64,000 nucleotides of DNA from Alcanivorax sp. 24 (GCF_004360225.1 NZ_SNUA01000004.1:186001-250000); one strand, 5' to 3'; positions 7,921 to 16,118 are shown, counted from the stretch's first letter. Made by a program: numbers and translations. Notes: generated from the sequence alone by a model not told the origin.

Positions 7921-8561
7921 TGCGGCTTAAACCAGCGGAAATCGCCGAGCGCGTGGCCCAGGACATTCCTGATGGCGCCTACGTGAATCTGGGCATCGGC
8001 ATGCCCACCATGGTAGCGAACTACGTCAGCGACGACCGGCAGGTGATCTACCAGAGCGAGAATGGCATCCTCGGTGTCGGCCCGGCGCCGGCGCCTGGCG
8101 AGGAAGACCCGGATTTGATCAACGCCGGCAAACAGTTCGTCACTCTGCTGCCCGGCGGCGCCTACTTCGACAACGCGGAATCCTTCGCCATGATGCGCGG
8201 CGGCCATTTGGATCTGGCGGTACTGGGGGCCTTCCAGGTGTCGGAGAAAGGCGACCTGGCCAACTGGGCCACCAATAACGACACTTACCCGCCGGCGGTG
8301 GGTGGGGCCATGGATCTGGCGGTGGGCGCCAAGCAGGTGTTTGTGATCATGAGTCACACCACCAAGAGCGGCGAGCCGAAGATCCTGGAAAGCTGTAACT
8401 ATCCGCTCACCGGCGCCGCCGTGGTGAAACGCATCTACACCGATCTGGCGGTGCTGGACGTGACCGACCAAGGGCTGCGGGTACGTCAACTGCACGGTGA
8501 CAACACCTTCGACGAGGTGCAGGCGCTGACCGGCGCGACGCTGTTGCCGGCGCTGAGCTGA
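7917..8561 (+). CDS. pcaJ: 3-oxoacid CoA-transferase subunit B (PcaJ-like)
   Basis: 214 residues from ATG 7917, which overlaps the alpha-subunit stop. It is a family I CoA-transferase beta subunit with GIGMPTMVANY (about 26-36) and the catalytic Glu48 in the QSENG motif, which forms the gamma-glutamyl-CoA thioester intermediate. LLPGGAYFDNAESFAMMRGGHLD is also typical. It works as a heteromer with the preceding gene product. The likely reaction is succinyl-CoA plus an oxo-acid giving succinate and the oxoacyl-CoA. Starting directly after it is a membrane protein gene (GTG 8563), extending the operon. PcaJ and ScoB cannot be told apart with certainty from reading alone. Confidence 0.87.
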   Translation: MMRLKPAEIAERVAQDIPDGAYVNLGIGMPTMVANYVSDDRQVIYQSENGILGVGPAPAPGEEDPDLINAGKQFVTLLPGGAYFDNAESFAMMRGGHLDLAVLGAFQVSEKGDLANWATNNDTYPPAVGGAMDLAVGAKQVFVIMSHTTKSGEPKILESCNYPLTGAAVVKRIYTDLAVLDVTDQGLRVRQLHGDNTFDEVQALTGATLLPALS

Positions 8562-8562
8562 C

Positions 8563-9882
8563 GTGTCGACGGCGGCGCGGCTTCGCTGGCGGTCGGGGCT
8601 GACCTACGCGGCCCTGGTCGCAGGTCTGCTGCCGGCCTGGCCGGCCGTGAATCTGGCGGGCACCGCCGCCGCGCTGGTGGCGGTGACCCTGGCCTGGAGT
8701 GAGCTGCGGATGGTGGCGCGGGGTCTGTTGACGCTGGTGCTGCTGTCATTGCTGGCGGCGCTGTTGGTGGCACCGCACTCCTTGGTGTTGGCCGCCACCG
8801 CCATGATTCGCCTGACCGCGCTGATTGTCACCATGATGTTATTGGCGGCGGTGCTGGGCCGCTCACCGGATCTGAAGCGGATTTCCGCCGGCCTGTTCAG
8901 CGGCCGGCCCCTGCCCCGCTATTACAGCATCACTTTTGGCACGGCCTTCCTTTCCGTGCCGCTCAACTTCGGTTCGGTGGGGCTGATCGGCTCGATGGTC
9001 GACCAGCAGGTGCGGAGCCATGGTGATTCGGCCATGGCGCGCAACGCCGCCCGTGGTGTGCTGCGTGGCTATGGTGCCTCGCCAATGTTCTCCCCGCTGT
9101 CGATCTCCGTGGTCACCACCCTGACCTACCTCGTGGGCCTGCATTCCTGGGAGTTGCTGGCGATCAGCGTGCCGTTGGCGATGGTCTATCTGGCCAGCGG
9201 CGCTTTGTTCCGGGAGGCGGAAAAACCGGTCGGCGGCGACGACAGTAAAGACAGTATGCTGATGCCTTGGCTGCGCTTCGGCGCGGTGGTCACCGCGATC
9301 TGGATGGTGACGCTGCTGTTCAACGGTCTGCTGGATTTGCGTTACTCGAAAGCGGTCACTCTGAGCTGCCTGATCGCGGTCATCCTGCTGATGGTGCGCG
9401 AGCGCTGGCGCGGGGAACGGGTATCGCTGCCGACCATGGCGCCGCTGGCCAACGAAGTGGTGATCATGGGCGGCTCATCGTTTCTGGGCGCGCTGATCAG
9501 TTTGCTGGTGCTGCATTCTCTGGGGGAGGCGTTCTCGCTACCGGACTGGGGCTACCCTCTGGTGGCCTTCGTGGTGCCGTTTCTGTTCTTCGGTGGCGGC
9601 CAGCTCGGACTCAACCCGATCATAATGGGTACTTTGGCCGGCGGCGTGATGGGGCCGGTATGGCCGCCGGAAGCGTATGTCGGTCTGGGGCTGGCGATCG
9701 TCAGTGGCTGGGCCCAGTGCGCCACGGGGACACCCTATTCCGCCAATTCGCTATTGATGGAACGGCTCACCGGCTACGACGCCCGGGTCGCCGCGTTCCG
9801 CTGGAACCTGGGGTTGTCCGCCTGCTGGCTGGTCTTGAGCGGCGGGCTGGCCGCTTTGCTCACCGTGGTGCTGATGCCGTGA
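8563..9882 (+). CDS. Unrecognised multi-span membrane protein, probable permease
   Basis: 439 residues, GTG start 1 nt after the CoA-transferase stop codon. About ten to twelve hydrophobic helices run through the chain. Two polar, glycine-rich breaks stand out: FGTAFLSVPLNFGSVGLIG followed by RGYGASPMFSPLSI in the first half, and FGGGQLGLNPIIMGTLAGG followed by MGPVWPP in the second. This two-fold plan recalls ion-transporter superfamily permeases (CitM, DcuC, GntP types), though I cannot assign a family. Sitting at the end of the IclR-TRAP-CoA-transferase operon, it may import a related acid or export a by-product. It is followed by a convergent gene after about 240 bp. Confidence 0.72.
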   Translation: MSTAARLRWRSGLTYAALVAGLLPAWPAVNLAGTAAALVAVTLAWSELRMVARGLLTLVLLSLLAALLVAPHSLVLAATAMIRLTALIVTMMLLAAVLGRSPDLKRISAGLFSGRPLPRYYSITFGTAFLSVPLNFGSVGLIGSMVDQQVRSHGDSAMARNAARGVLRGYGASPMFSPLSISVVTTLTYLVGLHSWELLAISVPLAMVYLASGALFREAEKPVGGDDSKDSMLMPWLRFGAVVTAIWMVTLLFNGLLDLRYSKAVTLSCLIAVILLMVRERWRGERVSLPTMAPLANEVVIMGGSSFLGALISLLVLHSLGEAFSLPDWGYPLVAFVVPFLFFGGGQLGLNPIIMGTLAGGVMGPVWPPEAYVGLGLAIVSGWAQCATGTPYSANSLLMERLTGYDARVAAFRWNLGLSACWLVLSGGLAALLTVVLMP

Positions 9883-9970
9883 ACGGCAAGCCGTGGTCTG
9901 TGGATCATTGGTGTCCCGCAGTTATGGGCCAGCCTGCTTACACGCAACATTCCGCTACGTCTAGACGCCC

Positions 9971-9992
9971 ATTCGCTGGCAAGTCAGCGAAT
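9971..9992. repeat. Short REP-like palindrome
   Basis: ATTCGCTG (9971-9978) and CAGCGAAT (9985-9992) are perfect inverted repeats around GCAAGT. They match the outer ends of the larger 70-bp palindromes at 21359 and 45101, so this looks like a short or decayed member of the same family. It lies between convergent genes. Confidence 0.45.
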
Positions 9993-10121
9993 ACGTTGGA
10001 AATTCATGTCTACAAGGTCAACAGGCCGGGAACGAACAAGGGTTTAGCGGCCAGATGCCAGGGCTTCCCAAATTTATGGGACAGCAATGGTCCGTGGATC
10101 ACGATCCCGTGTGAATAGCGT

Positions 10122-11132
10122 TCAGCCGGCAGCGGCCGATACGCTTTGATGATCAGATGAAAACGCGCGGACGAAAGCCTCGGCCCGTTCCTCCAGCCAA
10201 TAATGCGGGCGCCGCATGGAACCCTGAACAAACCCCACATGGCCACCGTGTTCGGCCACTTCCAGCGTCACCGCGTCACTGAGATCCCGCTGTCGGGGCA
10301 GGCTGGCCTCGGTCATGAACGGGTCGTCCCGCGCCTGAAGCAGCCAGGTGGGAGTGCGAATCGCCCCAAGGCGGGTCCCGGCGGAGCATTGCGCGTAGTA
10401 GTCGGCGGCATCCCGGAAACCATACAGGGGCGCGACGATCCGGCCGTCAAAGTCCCAGAAGGAGCGGATGCCGGTGCGGTCGAGGCCAGCCAGGATCGCC
10501 GCCTGTTCCGGGTTCACCGTGCTCAAATGCCGCTCCTGGGCGTCGAGCGTAACCAGCAGGGTCTTGATCAGATGGTTGCGATAAATTCGCGACAGGCCCT
10601 GATCCATATGGTCGGCGCTGTTCGCCAGTCGCAGTGGCGCACAGATCGCCAGCGCGCCGTCCAGCTTGCCGGAGTCCGCCAGGGCCAGCCAGTTGAGCAA
10701 TCGTGAAGCCCCGAGGGAGACCCCCAGCGCCAGTACCGGTGCTCCCCCGGCAAGCCCGTGGACGTGCTCGATCACCGCGTTGAGATCATCGATCTCTCCG
10801 GCGTGATAAGACCTGGCGGTATCATTGGGAGCCAGGGCGCCACGGCCATTGGCCGCCACCGACGGCAGGCCCAGGTCGAGCAGGCGCCGCTGGATGCCGA
10901 TGATGTAATGGGAATCGCTGGAACCGGACAGGCCATGTTGTAGCAGCAGGACTGGAAGCTGTCCGTCCGGAGACGGGCCGCACCAGTCCAGCAGCAGATG
11001 ATCGCCGTCCGCCAGCGGCAGCACTTCCCGCCGCCGCGCTGGCGCCCTGGTGCGGCGCAACAGCGGCCCCCACAGTGTCTGCAGGTGGGGGGAACGGGCC
11101 CACCAGGGGGCCCGGAAAGCGGCGGAAGTCAT
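10122..11132 (-). CDS. yheT: YheT-type alpha/beta hydrolase
   Basis: 336 residues. The N-terminus has the family hallmark WARSPHLQTLWG (about 11-22), followed by an alpha/beta-hydrolase core with LLQHGLSG (oxyanion region), a nucleophile elbow GVSLGAS, an acid in ARDDPFM and a late His in EHGGHVGF. This is the AB-hydrolase YheT/Abhd1-3 family (UPF0017). Substrates in bacteria are poorly known; esters or lipids are likely. It lies 2 nt downstream of qmcA on the same strand, suggesting one transcript with the membrane-domain proteins QmcA and NfeD. The C-terminal tail beyond residue 325 is low in complexity and poorly conserved. Confidence 0.88.
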   Translation of the reverse strand: MTSAAFRAPWWARSPHLQTLWGPLLRRTRAPARRREVLPLADGDHLLLDWCGPSPDGQLPVLLLQHGLSGSSDSHYIIGIQRRLLDLGLPSVAANGRGALAPNDTARSYHAGEIDDLNAVIEHVHGLAGGAPVLALGVSLGASRLLNWLALADSGKLDGALAICAPLRLANSADHMDQGLSRIYRNHLIKTLLVTLDAQERHLSTVNPEQAAILAGLDRTGIRSFWDFDGRIVAPLYGFRDAADYYAQCSAGTRLGAIRTPTWLLQARDDPFMTEASLPRQRDLSDAVTLEVAEHGGHVGFVQGSMRRPHYWLEERAEAFVRAFSSDHQSVSAAAG

Positions 11133-11134
11133 GC

Positions 11135-12094
11135 TCAGGGCTGGGTTCTGTCGATGGTCTTCAGCACTTTCTGCAGACCGGCGACGGTACCGCCCACATC
11201 GCTCAGATTGGACGGCAGCAACAGCGTGGTGGACTCCTTCGCCAGCTTCTCGAAGGCGCTCACGTACTGTTCGGCGATGCGCAGGCTGACGGCTTCCTCG
11301 CCGCCGTCTTCCTTCACTGCCGTGGCCACTTCACGCAAACCGGTGGCGGTGGCCTGGGCGATCAGCTCGATCTGCCGGGCGCGACCTTCCGCCTCGTTGA
11401 TTTGCTTCATCTTTTCACCTTCGGAGATGTTGATCATCTCCTGCTTCTCACCCTCGGAGCGGTTGATCGCCGCCTGGCGGTCACCTTCGGAGCGGTTGAT
11501 CGCGGCCTGACGATCCCCTTCGGACTCCGCCACCACCGCGCGCCGTTCCCGCTCGGCGCGGACCTGTTTCTCCATGGCGTCCTTGATGGAAGCCGGCAGG
11601 TTGATGTCCGCCACTTCGTAACGCAGAACCTTCACGCCCCAGGGCTGGGCCGCTTCGTCCACCGCCTGAACCACTTCCATGTTGATTTCGGAGCGTTCCT
11701 CGAAGGTCTTGTCCAGATCGATCTTACCGATCACCGAACGCAGCGTGGTTTGCGCCAGCTGCTGGGCCGCCATGACATAGTCGTCCACGCCGTAGCTGGC
11801 GGATTTGGGATCGATCACTTGCAGGTACATGACACCGTCGATGGAGACTTCGATGTTGTCCTTGGTGATACAGCTCTGGCGCGGCACGTCGCGCACGATT
11901 TCCTTCAGGGAATGTTTGTAGGCCACTTTGTCGATGAACGGCATGAGAATATGCATGCCCGCTTCCAGAGATGTGCGGTATTTGCCGAGCCGTTCCACCA
12001 CGTAGACGTTCCGTTGCGGAACGATACGAATGGTCATCCCCAGTAGCACGATGACGCCGATGGCGATCAGTGCGGAAATAATCAATCCTTGCAT
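11135..12094 (-). CDS. qmcA: SPFH/stomatin-prohibitin family protein QmcA
   Basis: 319 residues from ATG 12094 (AAGGA upstream); longer readings begin in the nfeD tail. One N-terminal membrane helix (5-23) is followed by the SPFH/PHB domain (about 25-185; IVPQRNVYVVERLGKY, DNIEVSIDGVMYLQV) and a charged coiled-coil. The coiled-coil has tandem 11-residue units SEGDRQAAINR, SEGDRQAAINR, SEGEKQEMINI, SEGEKMKQINE starting near residue 189. Such proteins form oligomeric cages in detergent-resistant membrane domains and bind proteases such as FtsH. It is paired with the upstream NfeD-like gene (10-nt gap), the standard partnership of this family. Confidence 0.93.
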   Translation of the reverse strand: MQGLIISALIAIGVIVLLGMTIRIVPQRNVYVVERLGKYRTSLEAGMHILMPFIDKVAYKHSLKEIVRDVPRQSCITKDNIEVSIDGVMYLQVIDPKSASYGVDDYVMAAQQLAQTTLRSVIGKIDLDKTFEERSEINMEVVQAVDEAAQPWGVKVLRYEVADINLPASIKDAMEKQVRAERERRAVVAESEGDRQAAINRSEGDRQAAINRSEGEKQEMINISEGEKMKQINEAEGRARQIELIAQATATGLREVATAVKEDGGEEAVSLRIAEQYVSAFEKLAKESTTLLLPSNLSDVGGTVAGLQKVLKTIDRTQP

Positions 12095-12104
12095 AATATA
12101 ATCC

Positions 12105-12566
12105 TTACGGTTGCTTGTCGGTTGAAGTGCTGGACCAGGGCTCGACCGTGAGCCAGAGTCCATCATGTTTGGTGATGCGCACCATCTCCCCGGTCTTCAA
12201 GGCCACTGGCGATTGTGCCTGCCAGCGGGCGCCGCGGTATCGTACCGCGCCGATACCGTCCACGAAATCCTGATCGACGGTGGCGCGGGAGCCGATCAGG
12301 CCGGCGCTGTCCTCGATGGATTTGGACTGGGCCTCGCGCCCGAACAGCCAGGCGCGCAAATAGCGGCGCGCCCCCACCAGCAACAGCAGGCTGATGACGG
12401 CGAAGGTGGTGATTTCCCAGGTCAGGTCATCGAGCACACCAAAAAACACCAGGATGCCGACGATTACCGCCGCCAGACCGAGAAAAATGGTCAGTAGCCC
12501 GGAGATCAAAAACTCCGCGATGATCAGAATCAACCCGAGAATGATCCAGTAACTGTATTCCGGCAT
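12105..12566 (-). CDS. NfeD-like membrane protein
   Basis: 153 residues from ATG 12566. Two to three membrane helices occupy residues 5-75 (YWIILGLILIIAEFLISG and the next hydrophobic stretches). A soluble NfeD C-terminal OB-fold domain follows (about 90-145; GLIGSRATVDQDF, GAVRYRGARWQAQS). This is the short, protease-less NfeD class that always partners with a stomatin-like protein; here qmcA follows by 10 nt. Together they are thought to organise membrane microdomains and guard protein quality. The gene is divergent from rsmE, with 116 bp between the two starts. Confidence 0.92.
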   Translation of the reverse strand: MPEYSYWIILGLILIIAEFLISGLLTIFLGLAAVIVGILVFFGVLDDLTWEITTFAVISLLLLVGARRYLRAWLFGREAQSKSIEDSAGLIGSRATVDQDFVDGIGAVRYRGARWQAQSPVALKTGEMVRITKHDGLWLTVEPWSSTSTDKQP

Positions 12567-12682
12567 AGGTTTCAATCCCTTGTAATTGGTGTGCTTTTGG
12601 CGGCGAAATGACGCCCCTGACAAGTGCCCTATGGTAGCCTAGGCGCACCGCAAAAACCGCCCTCGTGTTAACGGATCCGCCG

Positions 12683-13408
12683 ATGCCTTCAATGCGCCGA
12701 TTCTTCGATGATCAGGAGTTTCACCTCGACCGGCCCTGCCAGTTGGGCGCCAACGCCAGCCAGCATATCGCCCGGGTACTGCGCATGACCGAGGGTGAGG
12801 AAGTGGTGCTGTTCAACGGCCACGGTGGCGAATGGCGTGCCCGGCTGTGCTCGGTTGGCAAGAAAACGGTGGAAGTACTGCCTCTGGCCCATGACCCGAT
12901 GGAACGCACGCCGCCGCTGGCGGTGACCCTGGGATTGCCGATGATCAAGGGCGAGCGTATGGACTACGCCATCCAGAAAGCCACCGAGCTGGGCGTTGCC
13001 CGTATCCGGATTCTGGATACCGCCCGCTGTGAAGTTCGCCTGAAGGGCGAGCGTCAAGACAAGAAGCGCGACCACTGGCGGCAGGTAGCGATCAGCGCCT
13101 GCGAGCAATGCGGACTGAACCGGCCGCCGGAGATTCTCGCCGCGATGCCCTTGAAACACTGGCTGGCCGGACCGTTGCCCGGGCTCAAACTGATTGCTCA
13201 TCCGGGGAGTGAGCCGTTTGCCCCGGAAAGTCTGAGGAGGCAGAGCGAGCTGACCCTGCTTACCGGCCCGGAAGGTGGATTCGACGACGACGAACTCGAC
13301 AGCGCTTTCCAGGCTGGGTTCTCCGCCTTTGCCCTCGGCAGTCGGGTGTTGCGAGCGGAAACCGCGCCGGTGGCATTGCTGGCGGCCTTATGGGCCTGGC
13401 TGTCCTGA
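12683..13408 (+). CDS. rsmE: 16S rRNA m3U1498 methyltransferase RsmE
   Basis: 241 residues from ATG 12683. GTG 12665 would add six residues and ATG 12692 remove three; none has a strong Shine-Dalgarno. RsmE methylates N3 of U1498 in 16S rRNA using SAM. An N-terminal PUA-like domain (about 1-70, HIARVLRMTEGEEVVLFNG) is followed by a knotted SPOUT domain. The SPOUT motifs include KGERMDYAIQKATELGV, LLTGPEGGFDDDEL and the C-terminal knot segment LGSRVLRAETAPVALLA. Length and motifs match the family well. It is a stand-alone gene here. Confidence 0.95.
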   Translation: MPSMRRFFDDQEFHLDRPCQLGANASQHIARVLRMTEGEEVVLFNGHGGEWRARLCSVGKKTVEVLPLAHDPMERTPPLAVTLGLPMIKGERMDYAIQKATELGVARIRILDTARCEVRLKGERQDKKRDHWRQVAISACEQCGLNRPPEILAAMPLKHWLAGPLPGLKLIAHPGSEPFAPESLRRQSELTLLTGPEGGFDDDELDSAFQAGFSAFALGSRVLRAETAPVALLAALWAWLS

Positions 13409-13703
13409 CGGTCCCGTCATTTGAACTCTCCTCGCCCGAAATGAGGGCATCGATACCGCCATTGTGCACGCTTTCTCTTTGCGTGGTGTGCCTCTTATCT
13501 GGCACTTCCATTCTTCGCGGTAGGTAAACACGCCCTATTTCCGCATTCCCCTCGGTATTTTCTGTAAATCCAAGTATTTGGCACGGCTTTTGATTCCCAG
13601 AAGGCAACGCGACAGGAGTTTGCCCCGGTGGCGGTTTTCATCCCCGGGGATTTTTTCAGGGATATGCGTTGCATCGTTAAAGAGGAAAGATGGGGACGTT
13701 TCC

Positions 13704-15377
13704 ATGATCAAGACCAGGTTATTCGCGGTTTCCGCCTTATCGCTTGCCGTACTCGCCGGGTGCGGCGGTTCTTCCAGCAGTGATTCCATTCCGCCGGTGG
13801 TGGAGCCGGTGCCGTTCTCCTTTGTTGAAGCCACGGTAAGCAGCCTGCATACCTCTCTGGAAACGGGTGGCGTGACTTGCGAGGAAGTGGTTCAGGGCTA
13901 CATCGATCGTATCCATGCTTATGACGACGATGGTACCGCGACCGAACTGCGCAGCGTCGTTAACATTAACCCGGACGCCTTGTTCGAAGCCCGGGAAAAG
14001 GATTTGAACTTCGAGGTCACTGGCATTGATGGACCGCTCTATTGCGTGCCGGTGCTGCCAAAGGACAACTTCAACACCAAGCAGATGCCGACCACGGGCG
14101 GTGCGATCGCCTTCCAGTACAACCGGCCCCTGGAAGACGCCTACACCGTCCGTCGCCTGCGCGAAGCTGGTGCCATCATCATCGGCAAGGCCAACATGGA
14201 TGAGTTCGCGTTCGGCTACACGGGCGCCAGCTCGGTTCGCGGGTTGGTCAAGAACGCCTATGACCAGAGCAAGGGCGCGGGCGGTTCATCCAGCGGCACC
14301 GGCTCCGCCATTGCCGCCAGTCTGGCGATGATGGGTACCGGCAGTGACACCGGCGGCTCCATCCGGGTGCCCTCCAGTCTGGGGGGCTTGGTGGGCATTC
14401 GCCCATCGCTGAAGCTGGTGAGCCAGGATGGCATCATGCCGCTGGCGTCCTGGCAAGATACCGGTGGCCCCATGTGCCGCACGGTGGAAGATTGCGCCTT
14501 GATGATGGACGCCATGGTTGGCTTCGATGAATCACCCCACGCCAATCAGCGCATCAGCTTTGAGATCGACGCGCCCCTGATGACCAGTGAGGAGGAGTAC
14601 AAAAGCATTACCGGTGTTCCGGACACCTATACGGATTATCTGGACGCCAATGGCCTGAATGGCGCTCGTATCGGTGTGGTGCGGGACTTGTTCGGCGAGA
14701 ACGAAACCGTCAACGCGGTGATGGAAGAGGCGTTGGCCGCCATGGAAGCCGCCGGTGCCACGCTGGAGGATGTTACCGTCGATGATCTTGGCGCCATACT
14801 GGGCGACTACTCCTCCATGTCCAGTTATGAGTTCCAGCATGATCTGGTCGCGTACCTGAACAGCTGGGTCAACGTCATGGATGGCCACATCCAGACCTAC
14901 CAGGGGTTGCTCGACAGCGGTGGTTATCTGCCGAACTATCAGGGTAGCCTGGAGTATCGCGGCACCATTGACCTGAACAATCTCACCCCGGAACAACAGG
15001 CGGTGTACACCAAGAACACGGTGGAACGCCCGGTATTCGTGCGCGAGCGGCTGATGCGGGCGCTGGATAACGTGGACGCCGCCGGCAATAGCCTGGGCCA
15101 GCCTTACGATGTGCTGCTGTACCCGACCATGACCGGTCTGGCCGGTGATCTCGGGGGCAGCCCCAGTGCTGGCAGCAACAACCGGCTAAGCCCGTTTTCC
15201 CAGTTCCCGGCGCTGACGTTGCCCGCCGGCATGGCCACCAATCTGGATCCGGCACAACCCATCGGCATGGAGATGCTGGGGCGGGAGTACGCCGAGCCGA
15301 CCCTGATCAAAATCGCCTATGGCTACCAGGAATTGGTGCACCCGCGGCAACCGCCGACATCCACGCCAGAGCTTTAA
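13704..15377 (+). CDS. Secreted lipoprotein amidase (amidase-signature family)
   Basis: 557 residues from ATG 13704. A lipoprotein signal ends at LAGC (Cys20), followed by a Ser/Pro linker, so the enzyme is anchored outside the cytoplasm. The amidase-signature core shows the Ser-cisSer-Lys triad: Lys120 in LPKDNF, the cis-Ser in GGSSSGTGSA (about 195-196) and the nucleophile Ser219 in GSDTGGSIRVP. Related soluble enzymes include GatA and fatty acid amide hydrolases, but the export signal excludes a tRNA amidotransferase role. It may hydrolyse external amides, giving ammonia and an acid. It is preceded by about 295 bp of non-coding DNA containing a weak dyad (13640-13651), and followed by a clear terminator, so it is monocistronic. 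Confidence 0.88.
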   Translation: MIKTRLFAVSALSLAVLAGCGGSSSSDSIPPVVEPVPFSFVEATVSSLHTSLETGGVTCEEVVQGYIDRIHAYDDDGTATELRSVVNINPDALFEAREKDLNFEVTGIDGPLYCVPVLPKDNFNTKQMPTTGGAIAFQYNRPLEDAYTVRRLREAGAIIIGKANMDEFAFGYTGASSVRGLVKNAYDQSKGAGGSSSGTGSAIAASLAMMGTGSDTGGSIRVPSSLGGLVGIRPSLKLVSQDGIMPLASWQDTGGPMCRTVEDCALMMDAMVGFDESPHANQRISFEIDAPLMTSEEEYKSITGVPDTYTDYLDANGLNGARIGVVRDLFGENETVNAVMEEALAAMEAAGATLEDVTVDDLGAILGDYSSMSSYEFQHDLVAYLNSWVNVMDGHIQTYQGLLDSGGYLPNYQGSLEYRGTIDLNNLTPEQQAVYTKNTVERPVFVRERLMRALDNVDAAGNSLGQPYDVLLYPTMTGLAGDLGGSPSAGSNNRLSPFSQFPALTLPAGMATNLDPAQPIGMEMLGREYAEPTLIKIAYGYQELVHPRQPPTSTPEL

Positions 15378-15408
15378 CCATGGCTTTTCCCGGGAGATTT
15401 CCGGGACA

Positions 15409-15433
15409 GGGGCACCTTGGGGTGCCCTTTTTT
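15409..15433 (+). terminator. Intrinsic terminator after the amidase gene
   Basis: GGGCACC (15410-15416), a TTGG loop and GGTGCCC (15421-15427) form a perfect 7-bp stem. It is followed by six T residues (15428-15433), 32 nt after the amidase stop codon. Confidence 0.85.
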
Positions 15434-15482
15434 ATGATTCATCGCGGTTTAGAGGAAAACGGCCCGCCCCTCCATCAGGGAC

Positions 15483-15554
15483 AGCGGAGCCGTGTCAGGC
15501 CTTTGCGGGAACCTGCTTCACGACGTTCCCGCAAAGGCCTGACACGGCTCCGCT
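15483..15554. repeat. Perfect 30-bp inverted repeat in a 340-bp gene-free stretch
   Basis: Arms 15483-15512 and 15525-15554 are exact reverse complements over 30 bp, separated by CTGCTTCACGAC. The arm begins AGCGGAGCCGTGTCAGGCC. It differs in sequence from the REP-like family elsewhere in the window. The surrounding space 15434-15773 between the amidase terminator and the arsR gene has no credible gene; towards its right end it becomes AT-rich (about 15735-15773), where the arsR promoter should lie. It has no T-tract, so it is not a simple terminator; a mobile palindromic element or a cruciform is possible. Confidence 0.75.
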
Positions 15555-15773
15555 TCGAGGTGACCGGTGAATACGGATGCCCTCCGTGCAGACCCGTGCC
15601 TTCGATGGAGACCCACATTACTGGTAATCCGCGATGACCCTTTTTTATGAGCGCCCCCATGCCGGCCATGCTTAGGCCGTCGCGGAATCCGGGCCGGGAA
15701 TCGCGCCTGGATGGCGCCGTGGTCAGTGAATCATCTATTGCCAGATAATATATAAAAATATAAATTAAAGAAA

Positions 15774-16118
15774 ATGAAAGTGAGAGTGCCCATGAGCCAT
15801 CCCATGCCCGACCTCAATATGGATCAGCTGCGTGACAACGCGGCGGCAGCGGGACGCCTGTTGAAGGCGCTGGCCAATCCGGACCGGTTGCTGCTGCTCT
15901 GTCAGCTTTGTCAGGGGGAGCGCAATGTGGGGGAGTTGGAAGGCGCGGTGGGGGTACCGCAACCCTCTCTGTCCCAGCAACTCGGCGTACTACGCCGGGA
16001 GGGGCTGGTGGCGACCCGGCGCGAAGGCAAACAGATTTACTACCGCATCGCCAGTGACGAAGCACTGGCGGTGATCGAAACCCTGTATAGGTTGTTCTGT
16101 GAGGAGACACGCCGATGA
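15774..16118 (+). CDS. ArsR-family thiol-based regulator (BigR/SqrR-like)
   Basis: 114 residues from ATG 15774; ATG 15792 is an alternative. A winged helix-turn-helix covers the middle: LLKALANPDRLLLL, VGELEGAVGVPQPSLSQQLGVLRREGLV, TRREGKQIYYRI. Cys43 and Cys46 (CQLC) lie in the recognition-fold helix and Cys109 near the C-terminus. BigR and SqrR regulators use one Cys at each of these two sites to form a disulfide or polysulfide link on sensing sulfane sulfur; here the first site has two. Its stop overlaps the next gene (ATGA), a YeeE/YedE sulfur permease, which makes sensing of sulfide or persulfide the best guess. An AT-rich segment just upstream probably contains promoter and operator. 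Confidence 0.88.
   Translation: MKVRVPMSHPMPDLNMDQLRDNAAAAGRLLKALANPDRLLLLCQLCQGERNVGELEGAVGVPQPSLSQQLGVLRREGLVATRREGKQIYYRIASDEALAVIETLYRLFCEETRR

Noticed and set aside
7240-8561. Full protocatechuate (pca) pathway
   Set aside because: Only the CoA-transferase subunits are present; no pcaB, C, D, F, G or H gene is seen nearby.
13640-13656. ATCCCCGGGGAT followed by T-run as a terminator before the amidase gene
   Set aside because: The dyad has no loop unless the stem shrinks to four pairs, so it would be weak; it also lies in the leader of the amidase gene on the same strand.
13535-13834. 99-codon minus-strand frame at the amidase 5' end
   Set aside because: Overlaps the amidase signal peptide region, has no domain and no plausible ribosome-binding site.
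15483-15554. 30-bp inverted repeat as an intrinsic terminator
   Set aside because: No T-tract on either strand, and a good terminator for the amidase gene already lies at 15409-15433.
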